Assembly: GCF_001511835.1 (NCBI RefSeq)
Contig: NZ_LN997848.1
Coordinates: 434,001 to 498,000, forward strand
Length of the DNA stretch: 64,000 nucleotides
Origin: Magnetospirillum sp. XM-1
GTDB taxonomy: Bacteria; Pseudomonadota; Alphaproteobacteria; Rhodospirillales; Magnetospirillaceae
Reading direction: 5' to 3'
In this document: positions 41,860-49,999 of the stretch, piece by piece
Position numbering within the stretch: the stretch's first letter is position 1
Layout of the letters: each line of letters begins with the position of its first letter
Notes under the pieces: model-generated
Seen by the model: only the letters and a program-made list of their open reading frames with translations
Database searches by the model: none
Told to the model about the DNA's origin: nothing
Position numbers and translations under genes: made by a program

Positions 41860-42426
41860 CTAAAGATCTTCAACCGCAGCCGTCATCATCTGGTCGTTGA
41901 CCTCGATATAGCGCTGCGTGGTGGACAGGTGGCGATGACCAGCCAGCGTCATGATGACCTTGGCCGAAACGCCCTTGTGAGCCATCTGCGTGATAAACCA
42001 GCGCCGACCGCTGTGGCTGCTCGCTCCATCAATGCCTGCCAGAGCATATATCTGTCCGAATAGCTGGCAGAGGGTGTTAGCCGAGAACGCCGTGGCCTTT
42101 TGCGTCACGAGGAACGGCGCGGCGCGATCAGTTGTCGTGTTACACGACAGGAAGCGTTCCAGTTCGCGGCGCAGCTTGCCGCTAACGAACACCGTCCTGG
42201 CCTCCGCTGTTTTGGTGTAGCTGGCAGGCAGCACGATTTGGTCCTTCACGCGACCATCGCCGTCAATCACATCGCCAAGTTTCAAATGGGCAATCTCGCC
42301 AACGCGCATCCCAGCATAGAAGCTGAGCATGAGCGCAACGCGGTTACGTGCTGCATGACGCTGATTTGCGACAACGGACAGCACGCGCTTGAGTTCCGCT
42401 TCGCTGAGTACCTTGGCCTGTTTCAT
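41860..42426 (-). CDS. Short tyrosine recombinase, catalytic domain only
   Basis: 188 aa. The catalytic set is complete: Arg in AGMRVGEIA, Lys in SYTKTAEARTV, H-S-G-R-R in SSHSGRRWFIT, GHRHLS and Tyr in TTQRYIEV. The N-terminal core-binding domain is missing, as in the E1 protein at 17125-17706. A TGTCGTG palindrome lies inside the gene and an 11-bp inverted repeat lies just upstream (42430-42462). Confidence 0.87.
   Translation of the reverse strand: MKQAKVLSEAELKRVLSVVANQRHAARNRVALMLSFYAGMRVGEIAHLKLGDVIDGDGRVKDQIVLPASYTKTAEARTVFVSGKLRRELERFLSCNTTTDRAAPFLVTQKATAFSANTLCQLFGQIYALAGIDGASSHSGRRWFITQMAHKGVSAKVIMTLAGHRHLSTTQRYIEVNDQMMTAAVEDL
42133..42149. repeat. E2 palindrome, TGTCGTG type (copy 6, inside a gene)
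   Basis: TGTCGTGTTACACGACA lies within the recombinase gene, encoding part of LSCNTTT, between the Lys hairpin and the H-x-x-R motif. The E1 homologue lacks it. Confidence 0.85.
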
Positions 42427-42429
42427 CGC

Positions 42430-42462
42430 TTTACCTAATGAAAAGTTATCGCATTAGGCAAA
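42430..42462. repeat. Inverted repeat upstream of the small recombinase
   Basis: TTTACCTAATG and CATTAGGCAAA (one mismatch) flank an 11-bp spacer, starting 4 bp before the ATG. The size resembles a tyrosine-recombinase core site or an autoregulatory operator. Confidence 0.5.
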
Positions 42463-42567
42463 TCATTATATGATCAAAAGCGCAAAAGAGCCGACCGCAA
42501 TTATTTGCGTTGATAATCAAGCGGTTAACGGCAAACATAATGAAATGTTGATTTTCTTATGTTTTGC

Positions 42568-42771
42568 TCATACGGTGGCGAGCTTGCTTAATTCACCTTG
42601 CTTCTTCGTCAAGGACGCTCTGGCGCTGTTCACCTGTTCGCGCTTTTTCTGCACGGATGCGGCTTGCTTTAGCTTTTTGGCCTGATCGGCCTTGGCGTCG
42701 GCCTGTCGTTTCAGATTGTCCGCGAAGCTGTTGGCCGTCGCATCTTCTCTCATGAATTCCCATGCCCGCAT
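42568..42771 (-). CDS. Small Lys/Gln-rich coiled protein, 67 aa
   Basis: GGAGG precedes the ATG at 42771. Helical and highly charged (ADNLKRQADAKADQAKKLKQ, then KKREQVNSARASLTKKQGEL), probably a single long helix or coiled coil. No family recognised. A TGTCGG-TTTTT-CCGAC hairpin lies upstream (about 42787-42803). Confidence 0.5.
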   Translation of the reverse strand: MRAWEFMREDATANSFADNLKRQADAKADQAKKLKQAASVQKKREQVNSARASLTKKQGELSKLATV

Positions 42772-42928
42772 TTGCCGCCTCCCTGCTGTCGGTTTTTCCG
42801 ACGCTATTTATGGGCATGGGACGACGTGGCCAGGAGCGACGCAGACCAAAAATTCGAGGTCGGCCACAAATAGGGATTGAATGTCTTTCACCACAGAAAG
42901 ATTATGGCTTTGGTATTGCGGGCGCTAA

Positions 42929-43204
42929 ATGGGCCATCTCATGGATATGAATGACATTAGCCCTATGGAGAAAGTCGCCAAAAGCAGCGAAACCCTCCTG
43001 AACAAGCTTGCCGAAGCTCGGCGAGGTATTATTTTGCTACGTGACCGACTTCAGACCGCAGGTAAATTAACGCCAACCTGCCGAGCCTTACTCGAGCAGG
43101 CCGATGATGCATATAGGACATCGATTGAGGCGGTGAGAAACACTGGGTTCCTTCAAGCCGATACAATTGCAAAGCTAAATGCCTTATTGGACGAAGGCGA
43201 ATAG
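42929..43204 (+). CDS. Hypothetical helical protein, 91 aa
   Basis: Starts at 42929; other ATGs at 42941 and 42947 are possible. All-helical (ETLLNKLAEARRGIILLRDR, then CRALLEQADDAYRTSIEAV). No recognised family. A TGTCGTG palindrome starts 16 bp after its stop. Confidence 0.5.
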   Translation: MGHLMDMNDISPMEKVAKSSETLLNKLAEARRGIILLRDRLQTAGKLTPTCRALLEQADDAYRTSIEAVRNTGFLQADTIAKLNALLDEGE

Positions 43205-43219
43205 CCAATGGCCGCTGGC

Positions 43220-43236
43220 TGTCGTGTTACACGACA
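43220..43236. repeat. E2 palindrome, TGTCGTG type (copy 7)
   Basis: TGTCGTGTTACACGACA, perfect, 16 bp after a gene end. Confidence 0.85.
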
Positions 43237-43597
43237 TTTGGTTGGGCATGAGATGCTGCATTTATCGGGGCAAATGCACGATGAATTGCCCCGCAAGCAT
43301 CGGCCAATTCGCAGTGGTGCAGGTCGGCGCAACGGCAGCCAACATCAACGAGTTCCTGTAGCAGCGGGTTGCTCGATGACCGCTGCAAACTGACCATCGC
43401 CGCTACTCTTTTGGCGATGCAATGGCGTTCGCGCCGTTCAGTGCCAAATGCCATGTTCACCTCGGGCATTTACCAGACGGATGAATTCCGACTTTGCGTG
43501 CCTTCTATGATCACTTTGCACCTCATCTGCAAGGCGTGGACACCCACAGAGTTTTTCAATTTATGACGTATTGTTGCGCCGCACTCGGCGACATACA

Positions 43598-43614
43598 TGT
43601 CGTGTTACACGACA
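43598..43614. repeat. E2 palindrome, TGTCGTG type (copy 8)
   Basis: TGTCGTGTTACACGACA, perfect, intergenic. Confidence 0.85.
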
Positions 43615-43674
43615 GGTCGCTGTTGTTGGAAAGCCGACAAATGGACGGCATGGCCAGGAGCGAAGTGGGCCATG

Positions 43675-43691
43675 CGTAGGTTAAACCTACG
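43675..43691. repeat. E2 palindrome, GTAGGT type (copy 2)
   Basis: CGTAGGT-TAA-ACCTACG, perfect, 9 bp before a TGTCGTG palindrome, repeating the pairing and spacing seen at 39469/39493. Confidence 0.8.
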
Positions 43692-43699
43692 GACACGGG

Positions 43700-43716
43700 T
43701 GTCGTGTAACACGACA
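43700..43716. repeat. E2 palindrome, TGTCGTG type (copy 9)
   Basis: TGTCGTGTAACACGACA, perfect. Confidence 0.85.
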
Positions 43717-43972
43717 ACGCGATAATCCGCTGAATTTTATCAATATAGTCAATGGCTTGCAAATGACGTGATTGCTGCCGTGCAGCAATATGGCGTGACG
43801 TGACAAGCCGAAAAAAATTCTTTCCCAAATCGCATTCGCAGCGCCGCTGATCGGGATAAATACAACGCTGGGGCTTAACTGCATCCGACGGGAACAGTGA
43901 CAGCCTCTTTCATCAGCGTTTTCCAGGCCGCCCCAGCGTTTCAACTGAAAACGCATTGGGAGGAAAACGCAA

Positions 43973-44011
43973 ATGGCAGACATTCAATGGAACAGACACA
44001 TCAACAAGCTA
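43973..44011 (+). pseudogene. Start of a gene cut by IS630
   Basis: GGGAGG then ATG and MADIQWNRHINK, after which IS630 begins. Downstream of the insertion only a few codons follow before a stop, so the rest has been lost or the gene was tiny. Confidence 0.35.
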
Positions 44012-45058
44012 GAGCGGTTCGCGATCTAACGGAATCGCAGGGGATTCACAGGCGCGGCTAATCGTGATTCACTTCCTGTGGAGGTGGCCCACGATGACTC
44101 GACCTTTATCCGTAGATCTGCGCGACCGTGTTGCGCGATATGTTCTGGCTGGCCATTCGCGCCGACAGGCGGCCAGTGTCTTCAATATCTCGGTGAGCTC
44201 GGCGGTACGCTATGTGGCGCAATATCTGTCGAGTGGGACGGTGGCGCCAAAGCGGCAAGGCGGTGATCGGCGCAGTAAATTGGGCGACCATCGGGCCTAT
44301 GTGCTGCTGCGTGTTAAGCAGGTTCCGGATATCTCGCTGGCCGATTTAACCAAAGAACTGGCCGAGCGGGGCGTTCAAATCCATCTTTCCAACCTTGCCC
44401 GGTTTCTCCGGGCACAGGGGCTGACCTATAAAAAAAACTTTGGTCGCGTCCGAGCAGATGAGGCCGGACGTCCGGTTGCTGCGCGAGGAGTGGATTAAAG
44501 GCCGCCAACCGCTGATGCGGCGTCAGGCCCATCGCCTGGTGTTCCTCGACGAGACCGGAACCAATACCAAAATGACCCGTCTGCGGGGCCGCTCACCCAA
44601 AGGGGCGCGGTTGAAAGCCGCTGTGCCCTTCGGACATTGGAAGACGGAAACATTCATCGCCGGGCTGCGTCATGATGGCTTGGTGGCGCCCTTTGTCATC
44701 AATTGCCCGATGAACCGGAAGATGTTCGAGGCCTATATCGAGACCCAACTGGCCCCAACCCTGGAGCCGGGCGACGTCGTGATCCTCGACAATCTCTCAG
44801 CTCACAAAAGTCCTCGGGCAGAACGGATCATCCAAGATCGTGGTGCCTTCATGCTGTTCTTGCCGCCGTATTCCCCCGACCTCAATCCCATCGAAATGGC
44901 CTTCTCGAAGCTCAAGGCACACCTCAGAAAAACGGCTGCCAGGACCATTCAGGACCTATGGGACGCCATCGGCCGAATCTGCGATCTCTACGAACCTCAA
45001 GAGTGCCGAAATTTCTTCAAGGCTGCCGGATATGAACCAGTGTGATCGCGAATTGCTC
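44012..45058 (+). mobile_element. IS630-family insertion sequence
   Basis: 1047 bp flanked by the TA dinucleotide typical of this family. Ends GAGCGGTTCGCGATC and the complement of GATCGCGAATTGCTC are near-perfect inverted repeats. It contains one transposase gene in two frames and sits 45 bp from the core gene rlmI. Confidence 0.92.
44094..45045 (+). pseudogene. IS630 transposase, frameshifted at an A run
   Basis: The first frame (44094-44498) carries the helix-turn-helix part (RRQAASVFNISVSSAVRYVA, RRSKLGDH, GLTYKK). The second frame continues KKTLVASEQMRPDVRLLREE with the DDE core: LVFLDETGTNTKM, VILDNLSAHKS and YSPDLNPIEMAFSKLK. The break is an 8-A run at 44430-44437; seven A would give one continuous protein. 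So it is either a one-base insertion or a slippage site that still makes some enzyme. Confidence 0.88.
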
Positions 45059-45102
45059 TAAAGGTTAGGTCTGTAGCGATATTTGCTTTGTGTCGCTGGA
45101 AT

Positions 45103-46308
45103 TCAATCCAGCTGGAAGACCAGGGCCTTGAGATAGGCGCTTTCCGGCAGCCAGGGATGGACCGGATGGTCGGGAGCGGCGCCCGCGCTTCTGAGGATGC
45201 GCCCCGAACGTCCGGCCAGATGCAGGCCGTGGCCGATCTCCTCGGCGAAGGTATCGGCGGGCATGTGATGGGAGCACGACGCGCACAGCAGGAACCCGCC
45301 GGGCTCCACCAGGGCGGCGGCCAGGCGGGCCATCTTGCGGTAGCCCTTGGCGCCGGCGCCCAAATCCTTCCGGGACTTGACGAAGGCCGGCGGGTCGGCG
45401 ACCACCACGCCGAAGCGCTCGCCGGCCAGGGCCAGGCGCTCCATTTCGGCGAAGGCTTCGGCCCGGACCGTGCGCACGGCGACGCCGTTCAGTTCCGCCG
45501 CCCGGTCCGCCAGGGCCAGGGAATGTTCCGAGCGGTCCACCGCCCAGGTCTCGGCGGCGCCGGCCAAGGCGGCCTGCACGGCGAAGCCGCCGGCATAGGT
45601 GTAGACGTCGAGGACACGGCGTCCCTTGGCCAGACGCGCCACGAAGGCGCGGTTGTCGCGCTGGTCGAAGAACCAGCCGGTCTTCTGGCCGCCGGTCAGG
45701 TCGGCGACGAAGCGGGTGGCGTTTTCCACCAGCTCCACCGGCCCGTCCACTTGGCCGAGGACGGTTTCGTGGCGTTGCTCCAGGCCCTCCAGCTTGCGCA
45801 CCGGGCTGTCGTTGACCAGCACCACCGCCCGCGGGTCCAGCACAGCCTTCAGCGCGTCGAGCAGGACGGGCAGCAGACGCTCCATGCCCGCCGTGTTGGT
45901 CTGCACCGCCAGCACGTCGCCGTAGCGGTCGACGATCAGGCCGGGCAGCCGGTCGGCCTCGGAATGGACCAGACGGTAATGGGGGGTGGGGAACAGCGCG
46001 TCGCGCAGGGAAAGGGCGGCGCGCAGGCGCTCGGCCAGGAAATCCGCGTCCACCGTGTCGGCGGCCCGGCGCGACAGGACGCGGGCGGCGATCAGCGAAT
46101 GGGGATTGAAGGTGGCGACCCCCAGGCGCTCGTCGCCAGCATCCATAAGGGTAACCAGACTGCCCGGCGGCAACGCCTTGGCTTCGGCCCCCATCTCGAT
46201 CTCGTTGGAAAAGACCCAGGGATGGCCGGCGCGAAGGCGCTTCGAGCGCCCCTTGGCCAGGCGGATCACGGGGCGGGCGGCGGGCGTGTCGGGATGAATC
46301 TGTGTCAT
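45103..46308 (-). CDS. rlmI: 23S rRNA (cytosine) methyltransferase, RlmI-like
   Basis: 401 aa from the ATG at 46308 (MTQIHPDTP). N-terminal PUA domain (RSKRLRAGHPWVFSNEIE), a middle domain (RLPGLIVDRYGDVLAVQ) and the Rossmann methylase: VLDVYTYAGGFAVQAA (SAM motif), DPPAFVKSRKD and the catalytic Cys in LCASCSHHM. It should methylate a cytosine in 23S rRNA. It is the first core gene after the elements. A longer frame upstream overlaps cco genes and is not real. Confidence 0.9.
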   Translation of the reverse strand: MTQIHPDTPAARPVIRLAKGRSKRLRAGHPWVFSNEIEMGAEAKALPPGSLVTLMDAGDERLGVATFNPHSLIAARVLSRRAADTVDADFLAERLRAALSLRDALFPTPHYRLVHSEADRLPGLIVDRYGDVLAVQTNTAGMERLLPVLLDALKAVLDPRAVVLVNDSPVRKLEGLEQRHETVLGQVDGPVELVENATRFVADLTGGQKTGWFFDQRDNRAFVARLAKGRRVLDVYTYAGGFAVQAALAGAAETWAVDRSEHSLALADRAAELNGVAVRTVRAEAFAEMERLALAGERFGVVVADPPAFVKSRKDLGAGAKGYRKMARLAAALVEPGGFLLCASCSHHMPADTFAEEIGHGLHLAGRSGRILRSAGAAPDHPVHPWLPESAYLKALVFQLD

Positions 46309-46374
46309 GCCGGGCACTCTACGTCCGGGAATCGCTCCCGCCAAGGGCCTGAAACGCTTAAAAATCCTCATACT

Positions 46375-46388
46375 TTGATATATATCAA
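46375..46388 (+). promoter_or_regulatory. FNR/FixK box of the cco operon
   Basis: TTGATATATATCAA, a perfect match to TTGAT-N4-ATCAA, 146 bp before ccoN. FNR bound here would switch on the cbb3 oxidase at low O2; the FNR gene is 8 kb downstream in the same block. Confidence 0.92.
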
Positions 46389-46533
46389 TGGCGGCGATCC
46401 ACGCGCTCGTCATAGTGCCCACACTTGAAGCAAAGAACCACCCGGCCGCCATCGGCCCCGGGGGCATGGTGTCGCCATGGATCCGGCCGGATGCTTCAGG
46501 TGGACCCTTTTCCGGTCGAAACAGGAGTTCGGC

Positions 46534-47985
46534 ATGAGCATCAACACCGAAGCCACGCCCTATTGCGAAGACGTGATCAAGAAGTTCACGATCGCCGCGA
46601 TTTTCTGGGGCGTCGTGGGCTTCCTGGCGGGCGACTTCATCGCCCTGCAGTTGGCCTTTCCCGTTCTGAACCTCGATCTCGAGTGGACTTCGTTCGGGCG
46701 CCTGCGTCCCGTTCACACCTCCGCGGTGATCTTCGCGTTCGGCGGCAACGTTCTTTTCTCCACGTCGCTGTACATCGTGCAGCGCACCAGCCGTGCCAGC
46801 CTGTTCGGCGGCTCGGGCCTGGGCGGCTTCATCTTCTGGAACTTCCAGGCGCTGATCGTCGTCGCCGCGCTGTCCTACGTCCTGGGCTTCTCCCAGGGCC
46901 AGGAATACGCGGAGCCGGAATGGTGGATCGATCTGTGGCTCACCGTCATCTGGGTGGCCTATCTGATCGCCTTCGCCGGTACCATCATGAAGCGTAAGGA
47001 ACCCCACATCTATGTGGCCAACTGGTTCTTCTTCGCCATGATCCTGACCATCGCGATGCTGCATCTCGGCAACAACATTGCCGTGCCGGCCGCCTTCTTC
47101 GGCGGCAGCTGGATGAAGAGCTACAACGTGTTCGGCGGCGTGCAGAACGCCATGACCCAGTGGTGGTACGGCCACAACGCGGTGGGCTTCTTCCTGACCG
47201 CCGGCTTCCTCGGCATCATGTACTACTTCGTGCCGAAGCGGGCCGAGCGTCCGGTGTACTCCTACCGTCTGTCGATCGTGCACTTCTGGGCGCTGATCTT
47301 CCTGTACATCTGGGCCGGTCCGCACCACCTGCACTACACCGCTCTGCCGGATTGGGCGCAGACGCTGGGCATGACCTTCTCGGTGATGCTGTGGATGCCG
47401 TCCTGGGGCGGCATGATCAACGGCCTGATGACCCTGTCGGGCGCCTGGGACAAGCTCCGGACCGACCCGGTCATGCGCTTCCTGGTCTCGTCGGTGGCGT
47501 TCTACGGCATGTCGACCTTCGAAGGTCCGATGATGTCGATCAAGGCGGTGAACTCGCTGTCGCACTACACCGACTGGGGTATCGGCCACGTTCACTCCGG
47601 CGCTCTGGGCTGGGTGGCCTTCGTCTCCTTCGGCGCTCTGTACTACCTGGTTCCCAAGCTGTGGGGCCGCAAGGAGCTGTACTCGCTGAAGCTGGTGGGC
47701 GTCCATTTCTGGATCGCCACCGTGGGTATCGTCTTCTACATCACCGCCATGTGGATCTCCGGCATCATGCAGGGCCTCATGTGGCGCGCGTACGACAGCC
47801 TGGGCTTCCTGCAGTACTCGTTCATCGAGACTGTCGAGGCCATGCGTCCGTACTACATGATCCGTGCTCTGGGCGGCTTCCTCTTCGTCCTCGGCTCGCT
47901 GGTGATGGTCTACAACGTGTGGAAGACCATCAAGGGCGACGTCGCTGACGAGGCCATGGCTCCCGCAGCTGGCGCGGCGCGCTAA
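46534..47985 (+). CDS. ccoN: cbb3-type cytochrome c oxidase subunit I
   Basis: 483 aa with GGAG before the ATG. Heme-copper oxidase fold of 12 helices, with the ligand histidines in [45 protein letters not shown] and [11 protein letters not shown]. It binds heme b and the b3-CuB centre and reduces O2 to water with proton pumping. First gene of ccoNOQP. Confidence 0.97.
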   Translation: MSINTEATPYCEDVIKKFTIAAIFWGVVGFLAGDFIALQLAFPVLNLDLEWTSFGRLRPVHTSAVIFAFGGNVLFSTSLYIVQRTSRASLFGGSGLGGFIFWNFQALIVVAALSYVLGFSQGQEYAEPEWWIDLWLTVIWVAYLIAFAGTIMKRKEPHIYVANWFFFAMILTIAMLHLGNNIAVPAAFFGGSWMKSYNVFGGVQNAMTQWWYGHNAVGFFLTAGFLGIMYYFVPKRAERPVYSYRLSIVHFWALIFLYIWAGPHHLHYTALPDWAQTLGMTFSVMLWMPSWGGMINGLMTLSGAWDKLRTDPVMRFLVSSVAFYGMSTFEGPMMSIKAVNSLSHYTDWGIGHVHSGALGWVAFVSFGALYYLVPKLWGRKELYSLKLVGVHFWIATVGIVFYITAMWISGIMQGLMWRAYDSLGFLQYSFIETVEAMRPYYMIRALGGFLFVLGSLVMVYNVWKTIKGDVADEAMAPAAGAAR

Positions 47986-47997
47986 GGAGACCGACCC

Positions 47998-48720
47998 ATG
48001 TTCAAGCATCACGCTAAGCTCGAAACCAACATCTTCTTCCTGGCCGTCGGCATCCTTCTCACGATCGTCGTCGGTGGCCTGGTGGAAGTCGTGCCGCTGT
48101 TCTCGATCGAATCGACGATCGAGAAGGTGGATGGCGTCCGTCCCTATTCTCCGCTGGAGCAGAAGGGCCGCGACATCTACATCCGCGAAGGCTGCTACAA
48201 CTGCCACAGCCAGATGATCCGTCCCTTCAAGGACGAGGTCGAGCGCTATGGCCATTACAGCCTCGCGGCCGAGTCCAAGTACGATCACCCCTTCCAGTGG
48301 GGCTCGAAGCGTACCGGTCCCGACCTGGCCCGCGTGGGTGGCAAGTACACCGACGATTGGCAGGTTCGCCACCTCGTCAACCCGCGTGACGTGGTCCCCG
48401 GATCCATCATGCCGGGCTACAAGCACCTGTTGCGTCCGCTGGACTACTCCGACATCCAGGCCAACATGAAGGCCCTCAAGGTTGTCGGCGTGCCCTACAC
48501 GGATGCGCAGATCGCCAATGCCAAGAAGGACCTGGAAGAGCAGGTGTTCGGTGATCCGGCTGCCAAGCCGGCCGTCGCCGCCAGCTATCCCAAGGCCCAT
48601 GTCGGCTCGGCGTCGGGCAAGGACAAGGTCACCGAAATGGATGCCCTGGTCGCCTATCTGCAGGTGCTGGGAACCATGGTCGACTTCTCGACCGTGAAGC
48701 CCGAAGCGATCCGCCGCTAG
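47998..48720 (+). CDS. ccoO: cbb3 oxidase subunit II (mono-heme cytochrome c)
   Basis: 240 aa. N-terminal membrane anchor ([20 protein letters not shown]), heme c site C66-Y-N-C69-H70 and a distal Met ligand, probably in [10 protein letters not shown]. Passes electrons from CcoP to CcoN. 12 bp after ccoN. Confidence 0.97.
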   Translation: MFKHHAKLETNIFFLAVGILLTIVVGGLVEVVPLFSIESTIEKVDGVRPYSPLEQKGRDIYIREGCYNCHSQMIRPFKDEVERYGHYSLAAESKYDHPFQWGSKRTGPDLARVGGKYTDDWQVRHLVNPRDVVPGSIMPGYKHLLRPLDYSDIQANMKALKVVGVPYTDAQIANAKKDLEEQVFGDPAAKPAVAASYPKAHVGSASGKDKVTEMDALVAYLQVLGTMVDFSTVKPEAIRR

Positions 48721-48734
48721 AAGGAGTACGGAGT

Positions 48735-48896
48735 ATGTTCGTCGCCTTCGTCGACAGTGTACTCCGGCCCTTCTGGGTTCTGTGGGTGATGATGATCTTC
48801 ACCGGGGTCGTTTTCTACGCCTACTGGCCCAAGAACAAGTCGCGGCTGGAAGACTACGGAAACATCCCGCTGAGGGACGACAATGAGGAGCGCTAA
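48735..48896 (+). CDS. ccoQ: cbb3 oxidase subunit CcoQ
   Basis: 53 aa, too short for usual length cut-offs. One membrane helix (VLRPFWVLWVMMIFTGVVFY) followed by W-P-K-N-K and a charged tail; AAGGAG upstream. It stabilises the assembled oxidase. Sits between ccoO and ccoP as expected. Confidence 0.92.
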   Translation: MFVAFVDSVLRPFWVLWVMMIFTGVVFYAYWPKNKSRLEDYGNIPLRDDNEER

Positions 48897-48898
48897 CA

Positions 48899-49759
48899 AT
48901 GGCGACCATTGAAAAGGACTCGGTGTCCGGTCAGAACACTACCGGTCACGAGTGGGACGGCATCAAGGAGCTGAATACTCCTCTGCCGAAGTGGTGGGTC
49001 TACGTTTTCTGGGCCACCACCCTGTGGGCAATCGGCTACTGGATCGCGTATCCGGCGTGGCCGCTGGTCAACGGTTACACCAAGGGCAGCCTGGGCTATT
49101 CGTCCCGCGGGGAGCTGGACAACGAGCTGGCCGCCCAGAAGAAGGCCCGTTCGGCCTGGCTGTCCAAGATCGAGGCGTCCGACGTGGCCGCCATCGAGAA
49201 GGACAAGGACCTGCTGCGCTATGCCATGGCCGGCGGCAAGATCGCGTTCAACGAGAACTGCGCTCCTTGCCACGGTGTGGGCGGCGTCGGCGCCTTCGGC
49301 TATCCCAGCCTGGCCGACGACGAATGGCTGTGGGGCGGTGCGCTGGCCGACATCGAGCAGAGCATCAAGTTCGGTGTCCGTAACGCCAACGCCAACTCGC
49401 GCGCCAGCGAGATGCCGAAGTTCGGCGCCGACGGCCTGCTCAAGCCCGAGCAGATCGCCGCGGTCTCCGACTACGTGGTGTCGCTGGCCTCCAAGGCTCC
49501 GGCCAAGGGTTCGGCGGGCGAGACCGTCTACGCCGAGAACTGCGCGGCTTGCCACGCCGACGACGGCGCCGGCAACAAGGACCTCGGCGCTCCGGCCCTG
49601 AACAACCAGATCTGGCTGTACAAGGGCACCAAGGACGCCATCGCCGCCCAGGTCGCCAAGCCCAAGCACGGCTCCATGCCGGCCTGGTCCGAGCGTCTGG
49701 ACGCGAGCACCGTCAAGATGCTGGCCGTCTACGTCCACAATCTGGGCGGCGGCAAGTAA
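48899..49759 (+). CDS. ccoP: cbb3 oxidase subunit III (di-heme cytochrome c)
   Basis: 286 aa. N-terminal anchor (WWVYVFWATTLWAIGYWIAY), then two cytochrome c domains with C121-A-P-C124-H125 and C215-A-A-C218-H219. Accepts electrons from soluble cytochromes or bc1. Starts 2 bp after ccoQ. Confidence 0.97.
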   Translation: MATIEKDSVSGQNTTGHEWDGIKELNTPLPKWWVYVFWATTLWAIGYWIAYPAWPLVNGYTKGSLGYSSRGELDNELAAQKKARSAWLSKIEASDVAAIEKDKDLLRYAMAGGKIAFNENCAPCHGVGGVGAFGYPSLADDEWLWGGALADIEQSIKFGVRNANANSRASEMPKFGADGLLKPEQIAAVSDYVVSLASKAPAKGSAGETVYAENCAACHADDGAGNKDLGAPALNNQIWLYKGTKDAIAAQVAKPKHGSMPAWSERLDASTVKMLAVYVHNLGGGK

Positions 49760-49999
49760 GAGTGTAAGTGGGGGGACCCGGTGGGGTGCGTGCCTGGCGA
49801 CAGGGGCGCACCCCATCGGCATATCTGGGGCCGATTTCAAGCCCCCCGATCCATCAACCCTCCCTTGTTCCCATGCAGGGCGGGCACGACGAAAGAAGCA
49901 TTCTAGATTCGTCGATTTTGGAGTATCACAGCCGGCACGGCGGGGACGGCTCCCCGCCTTGGTTTTTGGCCCCCTTTCGCAGCAGAGCGTCCGCAAATC
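49760..49999. other. Intergenic region between ccoP and ccoG
   Basis: 240 bp with an 8-bp stem hairpin (GGGGTGCG/CGCACCCC, 49783-49814) that may attenuate or end ccoNOQP transcription. The rest probably holds a promoter for ccoGHIS. I see no FNR box here. Confidence 0.5.

Larger units (their letters stand above)
43205..43972. other. Non-coding region at the right side of E2
   Basis: About 770 bp. Contains TGTCGTG palindromes at 43220, 43598 and 43700, a GTAGGT palindrome at 43675 and a degenerate TTGTCGG-like hairpin at about 43624. Short open frames (for example one ending with GATAANINEFL near 43361) could be debris of a gene, but I cannot rebuild one. Confidence 0.45.
36540..45060. mobile_element. 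Integrative element E2, in tandem after E1
   Basis: Left end is the internal att copy, with a second integrase 109 bp inside it and TTTCACA repeats at 36639 and 36650 that may be its arm sites. The right end is not defined: no third tRNA 3' copy is visible, and IS630 (44012-45058) sits against the core gene rlmI, so the end may have been deleted. Cargo is small: receivers, a hemerythrin, SpoVG-like, a small recombinase, hypothetical proteins, and a dense set of palindromes. Confidence 0.7.

Noticed and set aside
43207..43566. Several 60-65 codon frames near the palindromes at 43220 and 43598
   Set aside because: They include palindrome sequence, lack ribosome sites and show no family.
38033..43716. 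The E2 palindromes as ordinary terminators, a CRISPR array or integron attC sites
   Set aside because: No T runs, no regular spacing or unique spacers, and arms are too short and too perfect for attC with its conserved core and bulges.
46309..48600. Upstream extension of the rlmI frame across the cco genes
   Set aside because: It lies opposite ccoN and ccoO, which have clear cofactor ligands; the RlmI family start fits 46308.
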